Shown piece after piece: positions 35,974 through 46,113 of a DNA stretch of 64,000 bases. The stretch spans positions 6,441,501 through 6,505,500 of the forward strand of contig NZ_CP163518.1 of NCBI RefSeq assembly GCF_041080625.1, written 5' to 3'. The translations under genes and the position numbers were made by a program. The notes beneath the pieces are model-generated. The model was not told the origin of the DNA. It saw nothing but the letters and a program-made list of their open reading frames with translations, and did not search any database. Origin of the DNA: Streptomyces sp. CG1. GTDB taxonomy: Bacteria > Actinomycetota > Actinomycetes > Streptomycetales > Streptomycetaceae. The stretch's first letter is position 1. Every line of letters starts with the position of its first letter.

Positions 35974-37515
35974 TCACGTCTTTCCCGGCGGCGTGTACTC
36001 CTTGAGGTAGTGGGCGACACGGGCGCAGTAGTCGCGGTACTTCGGGGGAACTCCGGCCGTGTCGTTCACTTTCCTGTACGACGTCCGGTAGCCGGCTGCG
36101 ACCAGCACCCGCTTGTCGCCGGGCAGACCGTCCTTCAGATGGGAGTCGATGAAGCACAGGTAGCGGCCCATGGCCGGGATGGACACGGAGGGGCTCAGCG
36201 GCGGCGTGGGTGTCGCCGACGCGGGGACGCCGTCGTCGCGCATCCACCAGCGCAGCACACCGGGGGTCCAGCGGGCGATACCGAACTCCTGGTTGCCGGG
36301 GTCGGAGAGGTTCGGGTCGAAGTTGCTCTCGGACTTCAGCATTGCCGCGATGAGCGGGGGCGTGACGTCGGGCTGGGCGCAGGTGTGGGCCGAGTTCACG
36401 ATGAGCCGGCGATATTCGACCGGAACGCCCTGGTCGGTGCGGAGTTCCGAGGCGCCGTAGCCTGCGGAGGACGTGTCGATCGAACCGTCGTTGCCGCCGG
36501 AGGCCCAAGTGCTGATGCCGTAGCCGAGGGCCGCCACGGCGGCTGTCGCGACTGCGGCCCCGGCGATCGCCGCCTGCCGGCGTCTGCGGCGCGGGAACAG
36601 CCGGGGCAGCCGGGGGGAGCGGCCCGTCCCGGCGGCCGTCTCGACACGGCGCAGCAGCGCGTCCGTGCCGATGCGGTCGGCGTGCGTACGGGCCAGGCAG
36701 TCGCGCACGATCTCCCGCCAGACGTCCGGGAGTTCGGGCGACAGACGCAGTTCGTCGGTGCCGCGGGCGTAGGCGGCGGCCGCGTCGCGGCGGGCGGTCG
36801 GAGTGCCTCCGGGGAGGGGGAAGGAGTCCGTCAGGACCAGATGCGCCAGGACACCGAAGGCCCAGACGTCCGCCGACGGGCGGATACGGCGGCCGCGTTC
36901 GCCGATCTCCGACCAGAGGAGTTCGGGGGGTGTGTAGTCGGGCGTGGAGAAGGCGGGCGTGTACGCGTGCGTGCCCTCCAGCTCCGCCGCCATGTTGAAG
37001 TCCGTCAGCCGCGCCGAACCGTCCTTCATCAGCAGCACGTTGGCCGGTTTCAGATCGCCGTGCACCCAGCCGGCGTGGTGCAGCTGAGCCAGGCCCTCAC
37101 AGATCTGCGCGAGGAGGGCGGGCCCGGCGGACGGGCGGGGTTCCGTGTCCAGCAGCGCGGACAGGGAGTGCTCCGCCTTCTCCAGTACGAGGACGGTGGC
37201 GCCGTCGAGTTCGGGCCGGGCCGGGTCGTCGACGACGAGGGTCTCGTACATCCGGATCAGCCGCGGCCGTCTGAGCCTGCGGTGCAGGTCCACCTCGCGC
37301 TCGATGAGGTCGCGCAGATGGGCCAGTTGACGCGGGGTGCCGGTGCCGGTGGGCAGGAACTTGAGCGCGGCGGTGGGCGGCAGTTCACCCTCACCTTCGC
37401 CGGTGCGCCTGCCGCCGTACACACTGCCGAAGGCGCCCGTCGCGATCGGCTCGCGGACCTCCCAGACACCGACCCGGTAGCCCCTGGGCACCGGCACGGC
37501 GTACGGCTCGGTCAT
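35974..37515 (-). CDS. Ser/Thr kinase fused to an extracellular transglycosylase-like domain
   Basis: A 513-residue protein. The kinase domain spans about 14-295, with a Gly-rich loop GAFGSVYGG (27-35), Lys52 in ALKF, HGDLKPAN at 152-159 and DFN at 172-174. HRD has become HGD and DFG has become DFN, but Asp154, Asn159 and Asp172 remain. A basic cluster (RRRRR) precedes a single membrane helix at about 314-336. The C-terminal outside domain (about 365-510) resembles lytic transglycosylases/soluble lysozymes: PPLIAAMLKSESNFDPNLSD, with Glu396 in the catalytic position, and QEFGIARWTP. Such a fusion could sense or cut peptidoglycan while signalling inside. The ATG overlaps the stop of the upstream FHA gene (ATGA). 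Confidence 0.82.
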   Translation of the reverse strand: MTEPYAVPVPRGYRVGVWEVREPIATGAFGSVYGGRRTGEGEGELPPTAALKFLPTGTGTPRQLAHLRDLIEREVDLHRRLRRPRLIRMYETLVVDDPARPELDGATVLVLEKAEHSLSALLDTEPRPSAGPALLAQICEGLAQLHHAGWVHGDLKPANVLLMKDGSARLTDFNMAAELEGTHAYTPAFSTPDYTPPELLWSEIGERGRRIRPSADVWAFGVLAHLVLTDSFPLPGGTPTARRDAAAAYARGTDELRLSPELPDVWREIVRDCLARTHADRIGTDALLRRVETAAGTGRSPRLPRLFPRRRRRQAAIAGAAVATAAVAALGYGISTWASGGNDGSIDTSSAGYGASELRTDQGVPVEYRRLIVNSAHTCAQPDVTPPLIAAMLKSESNFDPNLSDPGNQEFGIARWTPGVLRWWMRDDGVPASATPTPPLSPSVSIPAMGRYLCFIDSHLKDGLPGDKRVLVAAGYRTSYRKVNDTAGVPPKYRDYCARVAHYLKEYTPPGKT

Positions 37516-38261
37516 CGGGCCGTCCGGCTCGGGGATCCGGATCCGGACAGCATGACCAGATCGTCCTCCCGCACCAGGTCGAACCGGAGCGCCAGGGAGA
37601 CCAGGGACTCCTTCTTGCCGTTGAGGCGCGGACCGGTGTCCGCGGTGTCCGGGCCGGGCTTGAGCCGCAGCTTCACGGCCAGGTAGTCGATGTTCCACTG
37701 CACCGAGGTGCGCGAGGCGGCCGGCCAGGCGGGGCGCAGCCGGTCGACGACCTGGTCGACGGTGGGCAGCGGGGCGTGCGGGTCGCCGCGCAGCCGGGGT
37801 TCGCACAGGGCGGCCAGGACGGCGAAGTAGCGCTTGGTGCGGTCGACGGAGAAGGCGGGGGCGGTGGGGTCGCTGTCGGGACCGTCGCCGTCGCGCAGGT
37901 AGTCGTGGCGCGGCGCCCACACCTCGATCGTCAGCAGGTCACCGGCGGCGGGCAGCACGATCCGCGAGAACTCGAACGGGACGGGCGCCTCGAGCCGGCC
38001 CGGGCCGACCTTGATGTGCTCGCCGGCGCCTTCCGGGTTCTCCACGACGTATGTCTGGTGCGCGGACAGGTTGCTCAGTATCCAGAACGCGCCCTGCGCG
38101 CTCAGCTCGCCCGCCCGGCGTGAGACCCCGTCGTGCGGGATCATCAGGTCGTTGCCGGACGCCCGCCCGAAGGTGAGGCGCTCACCGGGGGCGAGCCGGA
38201 TCTGGCTGCGGTGCGGTCGGTCCTCCGGGGACGGCGGAGGTACGACGATGATGCTGTACAA
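37512..38261 (-). CDS. FHA-domain protein coupled to the kinase
   Basis: A 249-residue protein. The FHA domain (residues about 15-110) has the core GRASGNDLMIPHDGVSRRAGEL. Arg33 and Ser47 are in the phospho-threonine binding positions. The C-terminal part (about 140-249) contains a winged-helix-like segment (TVDQVVDRLRPAWPAASRTSVQWNIDYLAVKLRL). FHA proteins bind phosphothreonine and are often substrates of neighbouring kinases, and the 4-bp gene overlap supports that. The TTG start at 38261 has GGGGAGA 7 bp upstream and avoids later in-frame starts that would cut the FHA domain. Confidence 0.85.
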   Translation of the reverse strand: MYSIIVVPPPSPEDRPHRSQIRLAPGERLTFGRASGNDLMIPHDGVSRRAGELSAQGAFWILSNLSAHQTYVVENPEGAGEHIKVGPGRLEAPVPFEFSRIVLPAAGDLLTIEVWAPRHDYLRDGDGPDSDPTAPAFSVDRTKRYFAVLAALCEPRLRGDPHAPLPTVDQVVDRLRPAWPAASRTSVQWNIDYLAVKLRLKPGPDTADTGPRLNGKKESLVSLALRFDLVREDDLVMLSGSGSPSRTAR

Positions 38262-38330
38262 AGTGCGTCTCCCCGAGCCTGACGGCCACCCCGGCCGGTA
38301 CGGCTACGCCAGCCAGACTAGGGGGAGACG

Positions 38331-38373
38331 CCGGGGCCGTGCCTCCCCCTGGACGGGTGAGACACGGCCCCGG
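38331..38373 (-). terminator. Terminator between the DUF4190-like gene and the FHA gene
   Basis: A perfect 11-bp pair, CCGGGGCCGTG (38331-38341) with 38363-38373, loop 21 nt. It lies 40 bp after the stop of the minus-strand gene at 38413 and upstream of the FHA gene, so it separates two transcripts. Confidence 0.7.
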
Positions 38374-38412
38374 ACGTGGAATGGCGCGAACTGTTCTGTC
38401 GCGCGGGCGGGT

Positions 38413-38964
38413 TCAGTACCGCGCGCGGTTGAACCAGGCCTTGCCGTTGGCGCCGCCCACGAAGCAGGCGATCAGGATGCCGAGCACCAGGTGGATGATG
38501 CCCAGGATCGTGAACGGGTACAGGGCGAGCACCGCGGTGATGATGCCGAAGACCAGCGCCGTGACGCGCAGGCCGTTGCCACCGGTGGTGAACTTCGAGG
38601 CGAGGACGGCCGCCCACACCAGCCACGCGAGCGCGAGCACCGCGAAGGCCCACAGCACGCCCACCGGGTAGTTGGAGAGCGCCGGAACGGAGTTGTCCTT
38701 CTTGACCTTGTCGATGGCCAGGGCGCCGAAGGCGAAGACCGCCACACCCAGCACCTGCAGGCCGACTATCACCCAGAGCAGCACGCGGGCCGTGTTGACG
38801 TTGCCCGGCATGCTCGTCATCGGGGCGCCGGCCCCGTACGGCTGCTGGACCGGCGGGGCGGCCGGGTAGCCGTAGCCGGGCTGCTGCTGGCCCTGCGGGT
38901 AGCCGTAGCCCTGCTGCTGCCCCTGCGGGGCGCCGTAGGGGTTGTTCGGGTCGCCGTAGCTCAT
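38413..38964 (-). CDS. Small membrane protein with Tyr/Gln/Pro-rich tail
   Basis: A 183-residue protein starting MSYGDPNNPYGAPQGQQQ. About 45 residues of YGYPQGQQQPGYGYP-type repeats precede four hydrophobic helices (about residues 60-80, 100-120, 135-155 and 155-175). The N-terminal low-complexity region and four-helix core resemble the Streptomyces DUF4190/CD225-like group. Function unknown. The ATG at 38964 has GGAGGAATC upstream. Confidence 0.7.
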   Translation of the reverse strand: MSYGDPNNPYGAPQGQQQGYGYPQGQQQPGYGYPAAPPVQQPYGAGAPMTSMPGNVNTARVLLWVIVGLQVLGVAVFAFGALAIDKVKKDNSVPALSNYPVGVLWAFAVLALAWLVWAAVLASKFTTGGNGLRVTALVFGIITAVLALYPFTILGIIHLVLGILIACFVGGANGKAWFNRARY

Positions 38965-39227
38965 GGCGGTGATTCCTCCGTTGCTCGAGTGCTGGGGACG
39001 AGGAGCGGCACTGCACGGAGGAGAGTTTCTGCAGATACGGTCCGTCCCCCCGTTGAGCTGCCCGCTGCACTGTGCTGCTCATCGTTCTTGACCGGTTACC
39101 GACTTGTCCAGCCGGACGACCCAGGTGTTGTGCAAGTGCAACATCATTGATCATCTGCTGACATTGCGGTACGGCGTCCGTGCACCCGGATTGGAACCCG
39201 GGCCGGGTCATCCGCGAGGATGGGGGT
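38965..39227. other. Divergent intergenic region upstream of folD
   Basis: No gene is seen. A direct repeat GTGCAA-GTGCAA lies at about 39130-39141 inside GTTGTGCAAGTGCAAC. It is a possible regulator site or promoter element about 90 bp upstream of folD. No clear -35/-10 pair can be assigned. Confidence 0.3.
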
Positions 39228-40082
39228 ATGACCGCCCAGATTCTCGATGGCAAGGCCACCGCAGCCGCGATCAAGTCCGATCTGACCGCCCGCGTGGCGG
39301 CGCTGAAGGAGAAGGGCGTCACGCCCGGCCTCGGCACGATCCTGGTCGGGGACGACCCCGGCAGCCAGAAGTACGTCGCCGGCAAGCACCGCGACTGCGC
39401 GCAGGTCGGCATCGCCTCCATCCAGCGCGAACTTCCGGCCACCGCGACCCAGGAGGAGATCGAGGCGGTCGTCCGCGAGCTGAACGAGGACCCGGCCTGC
39501 ACCGGGTACATCGTCCAGCTGCCGCTGCCCAAGGGCATCGACGAGAACCGCGTCCTGGAGCTGATGGACCCGGCCAAGGACGCCGACGGCCTGCACCCGA
39601 TGAACCTCGGACGGCTGGTCCTCAACGAGCCGGCGCCGCTGCCCTGCACCCCCAACGGCATCCTCAGCCTGCTGCGGGCCCACGGAGTCGAGATCAAGGG
39701 CGCCGAGGTCGTGGTCGTCGGGCGTGGCGTGACCATCGGGCGGCCGATGCCGCTGCTGCTCACCCGGCGCAGCGAGAACGCCACCGTGACCCAGTGCCAC
39801 ACCGGCACCCGCGATCTGCCCGCCCACCTGAAGCGGGCCGACATCATCATCGCCGCCGCCGGCTTCCCGCATCTGATCCGCGCCGAGGACGTCAAGCCGG
39901 GCGCCGCCGTCCTCGACGTCGGTGTCTCGCGCAACGCCGAGGGCAAGATCGTCGGCGATGTGCACCCGGACGTGACCGAGGTGGCCGCCTGGATCTCTCC
40001 GAACCCCGGCGGGGTGGGCCCGATGACCCGGGCGCAGCTGCTGGTCAACGTGGTCGAGGCGGCGGAGCGCAGTGCCGGCTGA
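39228..40082 (+). CDS. folD: Methylene-THF dehydrogenase/cyclohydrolase
   Basis: A 284-residue bifunctional enzyme that converts 5,10-methylene-THF to 10-formyl-THF, the donor used by PurN and PurH. The substrate site has [14 protein letters not shown], where the Lys is catalytic; most family members have Y-x-x-x-K. QLPLPKGI and [11 protein letters not shown] follow. The NADP site has [17 protein letters not shown] and the end [15 protein letters not shown]. Length is normal. The ATG at 39228 has GAGGATGGGGGT just before it. The next gene overlaps by 11 bp. Confidence 0.95.
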   Translation: MTAQILDGKATAAAIKSDLTARVAALKEKGVTPGLGTILVGDDPGSQKYVAGKHRDCAQVGIASIQRELPATATQEEIEAVVRELNEDPACTGYIVQLPLPKGIDENRVLELMDPAKDADGLHPMNLGRLVLNEPAPLPCTPNGILSLLRAHGVEIKGAEVVVVGRGVTIGRPMPLLLTRRSENATVTQCHTGTRDLPAHLKRADIIIAAAGFPHLIRAEDVKPGAAVLDVGVSRNAEGKIVGDVHPDVTEVAAWISPNPGGVGPMTRAQLLVNVVEAAERSAG

Positions 40083-40566
40083 GGACGCCCGCGCGGGGGC
40101 GGTCACCCGCGGAGCGAAGGGCGCGGGGTCGGTCACCCGCGGTACGGAGCACGGCGAGGAGCGGCCCGAGCGGACCACCCGCCGCTTCCCGCGGATCACG
40201 CGGGACACCGCACGGCCGGAGGGCGGCGGCCGGGCCGCGCGCGGTGACGCCCCGGCCCCGGCGCGGCAGTGGCCCCTGCTCGTCGTGCTCGGTGCGGTCG
40301 CGCTCGGCCTGCTGCTGACCTCGCTCGACTTCTTCCGCGCCGGCACCCTGCTGATCGGCGCCGCCCTGCTGGCCGGCGCGGTCATGCGCTGGATACTCCC
40401 CAGCGTCGGCATGCTCGCCGTACGGTCCCGGTTCACGGACATCGCCACCTACGGCATCCTCGGCCTCGCGATCGTCCTGCTGGCGTTGATGGCCCAGCCC
40501 AAGCCGTGGATCGTGGTCCCGTTCCTGAAGGACACGCTGCACTTCACGCTCAACAGCAACAGGTAG
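40072..40566 (+). CDS. DUF3017 membrane protein
   Basis: A 164-residue protein. About 65 residues of charged N-terminal tail are followed by three hydrophobic helices ([46 protein letters not shown]). The GTG start lies within the end of folD (11-bp overlap), so the genes are co-translated. DUF3017 proteins sit next to folD in most actinobacteria. No biochemical role is known. Confidence 0.8.
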   Translation: MPAEDARAGAVTRGAKGAGSVTRGTEHGEERPERTTRRFPRITRDTARPEGGGRAARGDAPAPARQWPLLVVLGAVALGLLLTSLDFFRAGTLLIGAALLAGAVMRWILPSVGMLAVRSRFTDIATYGILGLAIVLLALMAQPKPWIVVPFLKDTLHFTLNSNR

Positions 40567-40571
40567 CGGTT

Positions 40572-40611
40572 GCCGGTGGCCCGCGTCTTCCCGGGGACGC
40601 GGGCCACCGGC
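40572..40611 (+). terminator. folD-DUF3017 operon terminator
   Basis: A perfect 16-bp stem, GCCGGTGGCCCGCGTC (40572-40587) with 40596-40611, loop 8 nt, starting 6 bp after the stop codon. A second hairpin with arms 40644-40656 and 40671-40683 follows (one mismatch per arm). The rest of 40567-40934 contains the promoter region of the next gene and nothing else that I recognise. Confidence 0.88.
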
Positions 40612-40934
40612 GTGTTCGGGATGGGGCACACCGGGCGGCTGAACGGCGGCTCGTCCCCTCCCTCGAGGAAGGACGAACCGCCGCCCGGAATCAGCCTTCC
40701 GCCCGTGAACTGCCTGTTCAACGCCTGTCCTTGCGCTGTGGCACGGAAGTGACCGTTCCGCTACGGTGGCCGCGCGCGCCCCCGTCGATGCTCCCGTGCG
40801 CCCCCACTCCGGGAACTGGGACCCTTAGGCAGCGCATCCCTGTGGGTAGCCAGCACGAGTACCGGAACGCGGGGCGGTCCGGGGGCCGGGCGCGAGACCA
40901 AGAGCATTGAAACCGGGGGGAAGAGGGGGAACCG

Positions 40935-42293
40935 ATGCCTCGCTGGAAAGACCTGCCCGAGGATCTGGACCCGCAGATCAAGGAGTTCACCAGCCAGGTG
41001 CGCCGGCTCGTGGACCACAGCGGCCTGAGCGTCGCGGCACTCGCCGACCGCACGGGCTACAGCAAGACGTCCTGGGAGCGTTATCTGGGCGGCCGGCTCC
41101 TCGCGCCCAAGGGCGCGATCGTCGCGCTCGCCGAGGTCACCGGCACCAATCCGGTGCATCTGACCACGATGTGGGAGCTTGCCGAACGCGCCTGGAGCCG
41201 TGCGGAGATGCGGCACGACCGCACCATGGAGGCGATCCGCATCTCCCAGGCACGCGCCGCACTCGGGGACTTCGGCGCGGCGGAGGCCACCGGGGGGCCG
41301 TCCGGCCGTACGAGTGCCGACTCGTCCGGTCGTGGGGGTGCCGACTCGTCGGGTCCTGGGGGTGACGATGCGTCCGGTCGTACGGGTGGGGGATCGTCCG
41401 GTCGTACGGGTCGTAAGGGTGGCGGTGTCGGTGCCGCCATGGGGATCGCTGGTCCGGCCGGTGTCTCGCCGACGATTCCTCCTCAGCCGACGGCCCCGGA
41501 CGCCGACGCCCGCGAGGGTGCGGGCCGCGCTCCGGGCGACCGTGACGGTGCCGGGCGTGACAGCGGGAGCTCCGGCGGCAACTCCTGGGGCCTGGCCGGG
41601 TATCAGGGACCGTCCCGGGCGAGCGCCCGCCCTGGCGCCGGGGCAGGCGCGGGTACCGGGGCGGGTGGTGCCGCTGCCTCGGGCGGTGCCTCGCCCAGCG
41701 CCCCCGGCTGGACGCCGAGCACCCCGAACCCGTACGACGGACAGTCGCCGGCGGCCGGGCCCGCTGGGGGTACCCCCTCTGGGGGAGATACCCCGCCCCG
41801 GGGGAGTGCCGGCCGGCAGCGGGTGGTCATGTTCGTCGCGGGGCTCGTCGGTGTGCTCGTCGTCATCGCCGCCGTCTTCTACGTCACCAGCCGGGGCGGT
41901 GCGCGGCACGAGAGCGCCGCCAAGCCGTCCCCGAGCGCGACGCATGCGAGCCCGCCGCCGGGCGTCAAGTGCGCCGGCTCCGGCTGCGACGGCAAGGACG
42001 CCGAGGCCATGGGGTGCAGCGGCGACCTGGTGACCACCGCCAAGACCGCCACCGTCGGCACCACCACCCTGGAGGTCCGCTACAGCAAGGCCTGCGGCAC
42101 CGCCTGGGGCCGGATCACCGGCGCCGGCCGGGGCGACAAGGTCCAGGTGTCCGCCGGCCCGGTCCAACACACGGGCGAGACCAGCGGCGTGGGCGACACC
42201 ATCGCGTACACCCCGATGGTCGCCGTGAAGGACGCGGCCCAGGCCAAGGCGTGCGCGACGCTGGCGTCCGGGCGGACGGGGTGCACGAAGTAG
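40935..42293 (+). CDS. XRE-type HTH membrane protein with DUF2690 domain
   Basis: A 452-residue protein. The N-terminal Cro/CI-type helix-turn-helix (residues about 14-75) reads SVAALADRTGYSKTSWERYLGG. A long Ser/Gly/Arg-rich linker with repeats of the type ADSSGRGGADSSG follows, then one membrane helix (VVMFVAGLVGVLVVIAAVFYV, about 295-315). The outside C-terminal domain (about 335-452) has Cys residues in VKCAGSGCDG, AMGCSG, SKACGTA, KACATL and the final GCTK, which is the DUF2690 pattern. Streptomyces has many such XRE-DUF2690 proteins of unknown function. The linker includes a dispersed repeat (41765-41794). Confidence 0.8.
   Translation: MPRWKDLPEDLDPQIKEFTSQVRRLVDHSGLSVAALADRTGYSKTSWERYLGGRLLAPKGAIVALAEVTGTNPVHLTTMWELAERAWSRAEMRHDRTMEAIRISQARAALGDFGAAEATGGPSGRTSADSSGRGGADSSGPGGDDASGRTGGGSSGRTGRKGGGVGAAMGIAGPAGVSPTIPPQPTAPDADAREGAGRAPGDRDGAGRDSGSSGGNSWGLAGYQGPSRASARPGAGAGAGTGAGGAAASGGASPSAPGWTPSTPNPYDGQSPAAGPAGGTPSGGDTPPRGSAGRQRVVMFVAGLVGVLVVIAAVFYVTSRGGARHESAAKPSPSATHASPPPGVKCAGSGCDGKDAEAMGCSGDLVTTAKTATVGTTTLEVRYSKACGTAWGRITGAGRGDKVQVSAGPVQHTGETSGVGDTIAYTPMVAVKDAAQAKACATLASGRTGCTK
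41765..41794. repeat. Dispersed GC repeat inside the XRE/DUF2690 gene (copy 2)
   Basis: The sequence TGGGGGTACCCCCTCTGGGG continues with GAGATACCCC. It is related to the reverse complement of 13065-13091 and is partly self-complementary. It is in frame and encodes GGTPSGGDTPP in the flexible linker. Confidence 0.6.
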
Positions 42294-43704
<1,411 letters not shown>

Positions 43705-43713
43705 CACCTGCGC

Positions 43714-43756
43714 GGGCCCCGCTTCGATTTCTTTCGAATCTTTCGAAGCGGGGCCC
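43714..43756 (+). terminator. mdh terminator
   Basis: GGGCCCCGCTTCGA (43714-43727) pairs perfectly with 43743-43756. The 15-nt loop region is unusually T-rich. It starts 9 bp after the mdh stop. Confidence 0.88.
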
Positions 43757-43770
43757 ACGCGTGTTTTCGG

Positions 43771-44305
43771 CTACCTGCCGTAGGGCCGAGAGGCCGTTGC
43801 CGGGTGCCGGTTCGCTGCGGTTGTTCGCGCTCCGCGGCGGAGCCGCATATCGATAGTGGGGCGCTTTCCGTACCCGGCGATCACCAGCACCGTCGTCCTC
43901 AGTACCACCGCCACCGCCACCGCCCTCAGCGTCGGCCCCATGCCGTGCAGCAGGTCGGTGTGGGCTGACAGGACCGTGCCCGTGACCGCCACGCCCAGGG
44001 CCGCGCCCGTCTCTCGGGCCGTCGTGCCGAGGCCCGCCTGATGGGCCGGGAGCGAGGTGACCACGCCGAGGGTCAGGGCGGGCATCACAGGCCGGTACCG
44101 GACGCGATGAGTGAGTCCGGTGCCGATGACCGCGCGGGGATGATCGGCCCAGCGGGTGGCCAGCCGCTGGGCGACTGCCATGCCGATGGGCAGCGGCAGG
44201 ATCGCGACACCGGTGAGGGCCGCACCGAAGCCCTTGAGGTCCTGCAGATACTGCGAGTTGACGAAGAACAGGGCGAACAGGCCGAAGAAGCCAGTGGCCG
44301 TGGTG
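43771..44305 (-). pseudogene. 5'-truncated MFS (DHA2-type) transporter remnant
   Basis: The minus strand reads TTATGFFGLFALFFVNSQYL, a typical mid-protein helix of DHA2 drug exporters, then GFGAALTGVAILPLPIGMAV. After an apparent internal loss, TTARETGAALGVAVTGTVLS near the C-terminus follows. The first ~250 residues of such a protein (including motif A) are absent, and homology stops abruptly at about 44305, where the remnant meets the LysR remnant head to head. No start codon or promoter is in place. DHA2 proteins are normally 450-550 residues with 14 helices; only about 4-5 are left here. Confidence 0.75.
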
Positions 44306-44989
44306 GAGCGGGCCCGGGCCCTGTTCGCGCCGGGCCGGGATGCGGATCTGCGCACGGTGACCCGTACGTTCACGGTCCTCGGCCATGACTCGATCGCCGC
44401 CATGCTCGGTGCCGCCCTTTTCGAGCGCGCCGCCCGCGAGGCCCCCGGCATCCGGCTGCGCTTCCTGTCCGAGAGCCATGTGGATGCCCCGTTCCTGCGT
44501 CAGGGCACCGCCGACCTCGAGGTCGGGGTGATCGACACGAGCGCGCCCGAGGTGCAGGTGGAGACGGTGTACGAGGAACGCATGGTGGGCGTCGTACGGG
44601 CCGGGCATCCGCTGCTCACCGGGGAGTTGACGCCCGAGCGGTTCGCCGGGGAGGCCGGTCATCTGATCGTCTCCCGGCGTGGCAAGCAGCACGGGCCGAT
44701 CGACGAGGCGCTGGCCGAACTCGGCCTGAAACGCCGGGTGGTGGGCAGCGTCGGCACCTACCCCGCCTCGCTGTTCGTGCTGCGCGAGACCGATCTGGTC
44801 GGACTGATCAGCCACTGGGGCCGACCGCTGGCCGACACCCTCGGCCTGGTCGCCTTCGACATCCCGCTGCCGCTCCCGGCGGCCGGCGTCGGCTACGCCT
44901 GGCACCCGCGCCATGACGCCGACCATGCCCACGCCTGGCTGCGCGCATGCGTACGGGAGCTGATCCTGCAGGCGTCAGGCGCCGGATAG
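44303..44989 (+). pseudogene. LysR-family regulator remnant lacking its DNA-binding domain
   Basis: The frame from about 44303 encodes VERARALFAPGRDADL, then the LysR substrate-binding domain (HDSIAAMLGAALFERAAREA, GTADLEVGVIDTS, SRRGKQHGPID) to the TGA at 44987-44989. The N-terminal winged helix of ~65 residues expected in front is missing. Upstream sequence is antisense to the transporter remnant. Without the helix-turn-helix it cannot act as a LysR activator. An internal start might still give a ligand-binding fragment, but a pseudogene is more likely. Confidence 0.75.
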
Positions 44990-45904
44990 GCCCTGGAGCC
45001 GCTTCTCGAACCAGTGGGCGGCGTAGACGTTGTCGTCGTAGCGCGGGATCTCGGTGTACCCGCACGCCTGGTACATCGTCTGCGCCTCCTTGAGCACGGC
45101 GTGCGTGTCCAGACGTACGACGTCCAGGCCGCGCGCGAGGGCCTCGCGCTCCAGCCGGTCGAGCAGCCGCCGCGCGAGCCCCAGCCGCCGTGCCCCGGGG
45201 TGCACCCACACATGCCGGATCTCGCCCACGCCCGGTTCCAGGCGGCGCAGGGCCCCGCAGCCCACCGGACGCCGTTCCTCGTACGCCACCAGGAAGGCGC
45301 CGGCGTCGCCGGTCACCTCCTCGGGCCGGACCAGGGCCGCCTTGTCGAAGCCCTCGGGGAAGCGGGCGCCGATGTCCGCCGCGTAGGTGTCGAGGCAGGC
45401 CCGCGCGTCCGGGGAGGCGCCGTCGACGGTCTCGACGGTGATCGCGGCCAGCCGCAGCAGCCGCTCCGCGCTCGCCATGGCCCCGCTCAGCTCGGCCCGC
45501 TGGGCGGGGGTGAGCCCGTCGAGGAGGCCGGCCACGAGCGCGTCGGACCGGCGGTTCTGCTCGGCGACCTCGGCGCGGCCGGCCGGGGTCAGCTCGACCC
45601 TGCGCAGCCGGTTGTCGTGCGCGGGCACACCGACCCGGACCATGCCCTGCGCGTCCAGCGCCTTCACCATCCGGCTGAGATAGCCGGCGTCCAGCCCGAG
45701 TCGCCCCCGCAGCTCCCGCAGGGACACCCCGTCACCGATCTCGAACAGCAGCCGGGCCTCACCGAGCGGCCGGCCCTGACCGAGGTAGTGGTCGTCCAGG
45801 ACGCCGATACGGCGCGTGAAGTACCGATTGAAGCTGCGGAAGGCGGCGACGTCCTCGTCCGTGACCGGTCGCCCGACTCCTTGACCTGGGTCAAAGATCT
45901 GCAT
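44975..45904 (-). CDS. MarR-type regulator fused to a GNAT acetyltransferase
   Basis: A 309-residue fusion. Residues about 15-145 are a MarR winged helix (LRELRGRLGLDAGYLSRMVKAL, with wing DNRLRRVELTPAG). Residues about 150-309 are a GNAT domain with the acetyl-CoA loop VWVHPGARRLGLARRLLDRL and the C-terminal YQACGYTEIPRYDDN. This fusion is recurrent in actinobacteria; the acetyl acceptor is unknown. Two MarR-like palindromes cover the first codons and the promoter, so autoregulation is likely. The 3' end overlaps the LysR remnant by 15 bp. It is divergent from the choline-betaine operon, which it might also control. Confidence 0.85.
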   Translation of the reverse strand: MQIFDPGQGVGRPVTDEDVAAFRSFNRYFTRRIGVLDDHYLGQGRPLGEARLLFEIGDGVSLRELRGRLGLDAGYLSRMVKALDAQGMVRVGVPAHDNRLRRVELTPAGRAEVAEQNRRSDALVAGLLDGLTPAQRAELSGAMASAERLLRLAAITVETVDGASPDARACLDTYAADIGARFPEGFDKAALVRPEEVTGDAGAFLVAYEERRPVGCGALRRLEPGVGEIRHVWVHPGARRLGLARRLLDRLEREALARGLDVVRLDTHAVLKEAQTMYQACGYTEIPRYDDNVYAAHWFEKRLQGLSGA

Positions 45905-45921
45905 TCTTTGACTTTAGTCAG
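45881..45921. promoter_or_regulatory. Two MarR-like palindromic operators at the MarR-GNAT start
   Basis: TTGACC-TG-GGTCAA (45881-45894) lies inside codons 4-8, and TTGACT-TT-AGTCAG (45908-45921) lies just upstream of the ATG. Centres are 27 bp apart. On the minus strand the second one contains TAAAGT, which could be the -10 box of a leaderless transcript, so repressor binding would block it. Confidence 0.65.
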
Positions 45922-46113
45922 AGAACCGTGCCCGTGTCCACGGTTTCTTTTGAGTTCTTTGTCCGTTTTCGACCGCATTTTCAGTGACGCCGCGCACTTT
46001 CGGTCATTGATTACGCATGGTTTCCGCGGGGTCGGGGCAGGCGGACGCGGTCCCCGAGGGTGGCACGTGTGTGACACAGGGGCACGGAACAGGAACGGAA
46101 GGCAACACCGATC

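Noticed and set aside
39127..39142. Operator at GTTGTGCAAGTGCAAC upstream of folD
   Set aside because: Symmetry is incomplete and only a short direct repeat is certain, so it is recorded as intergenic content only.
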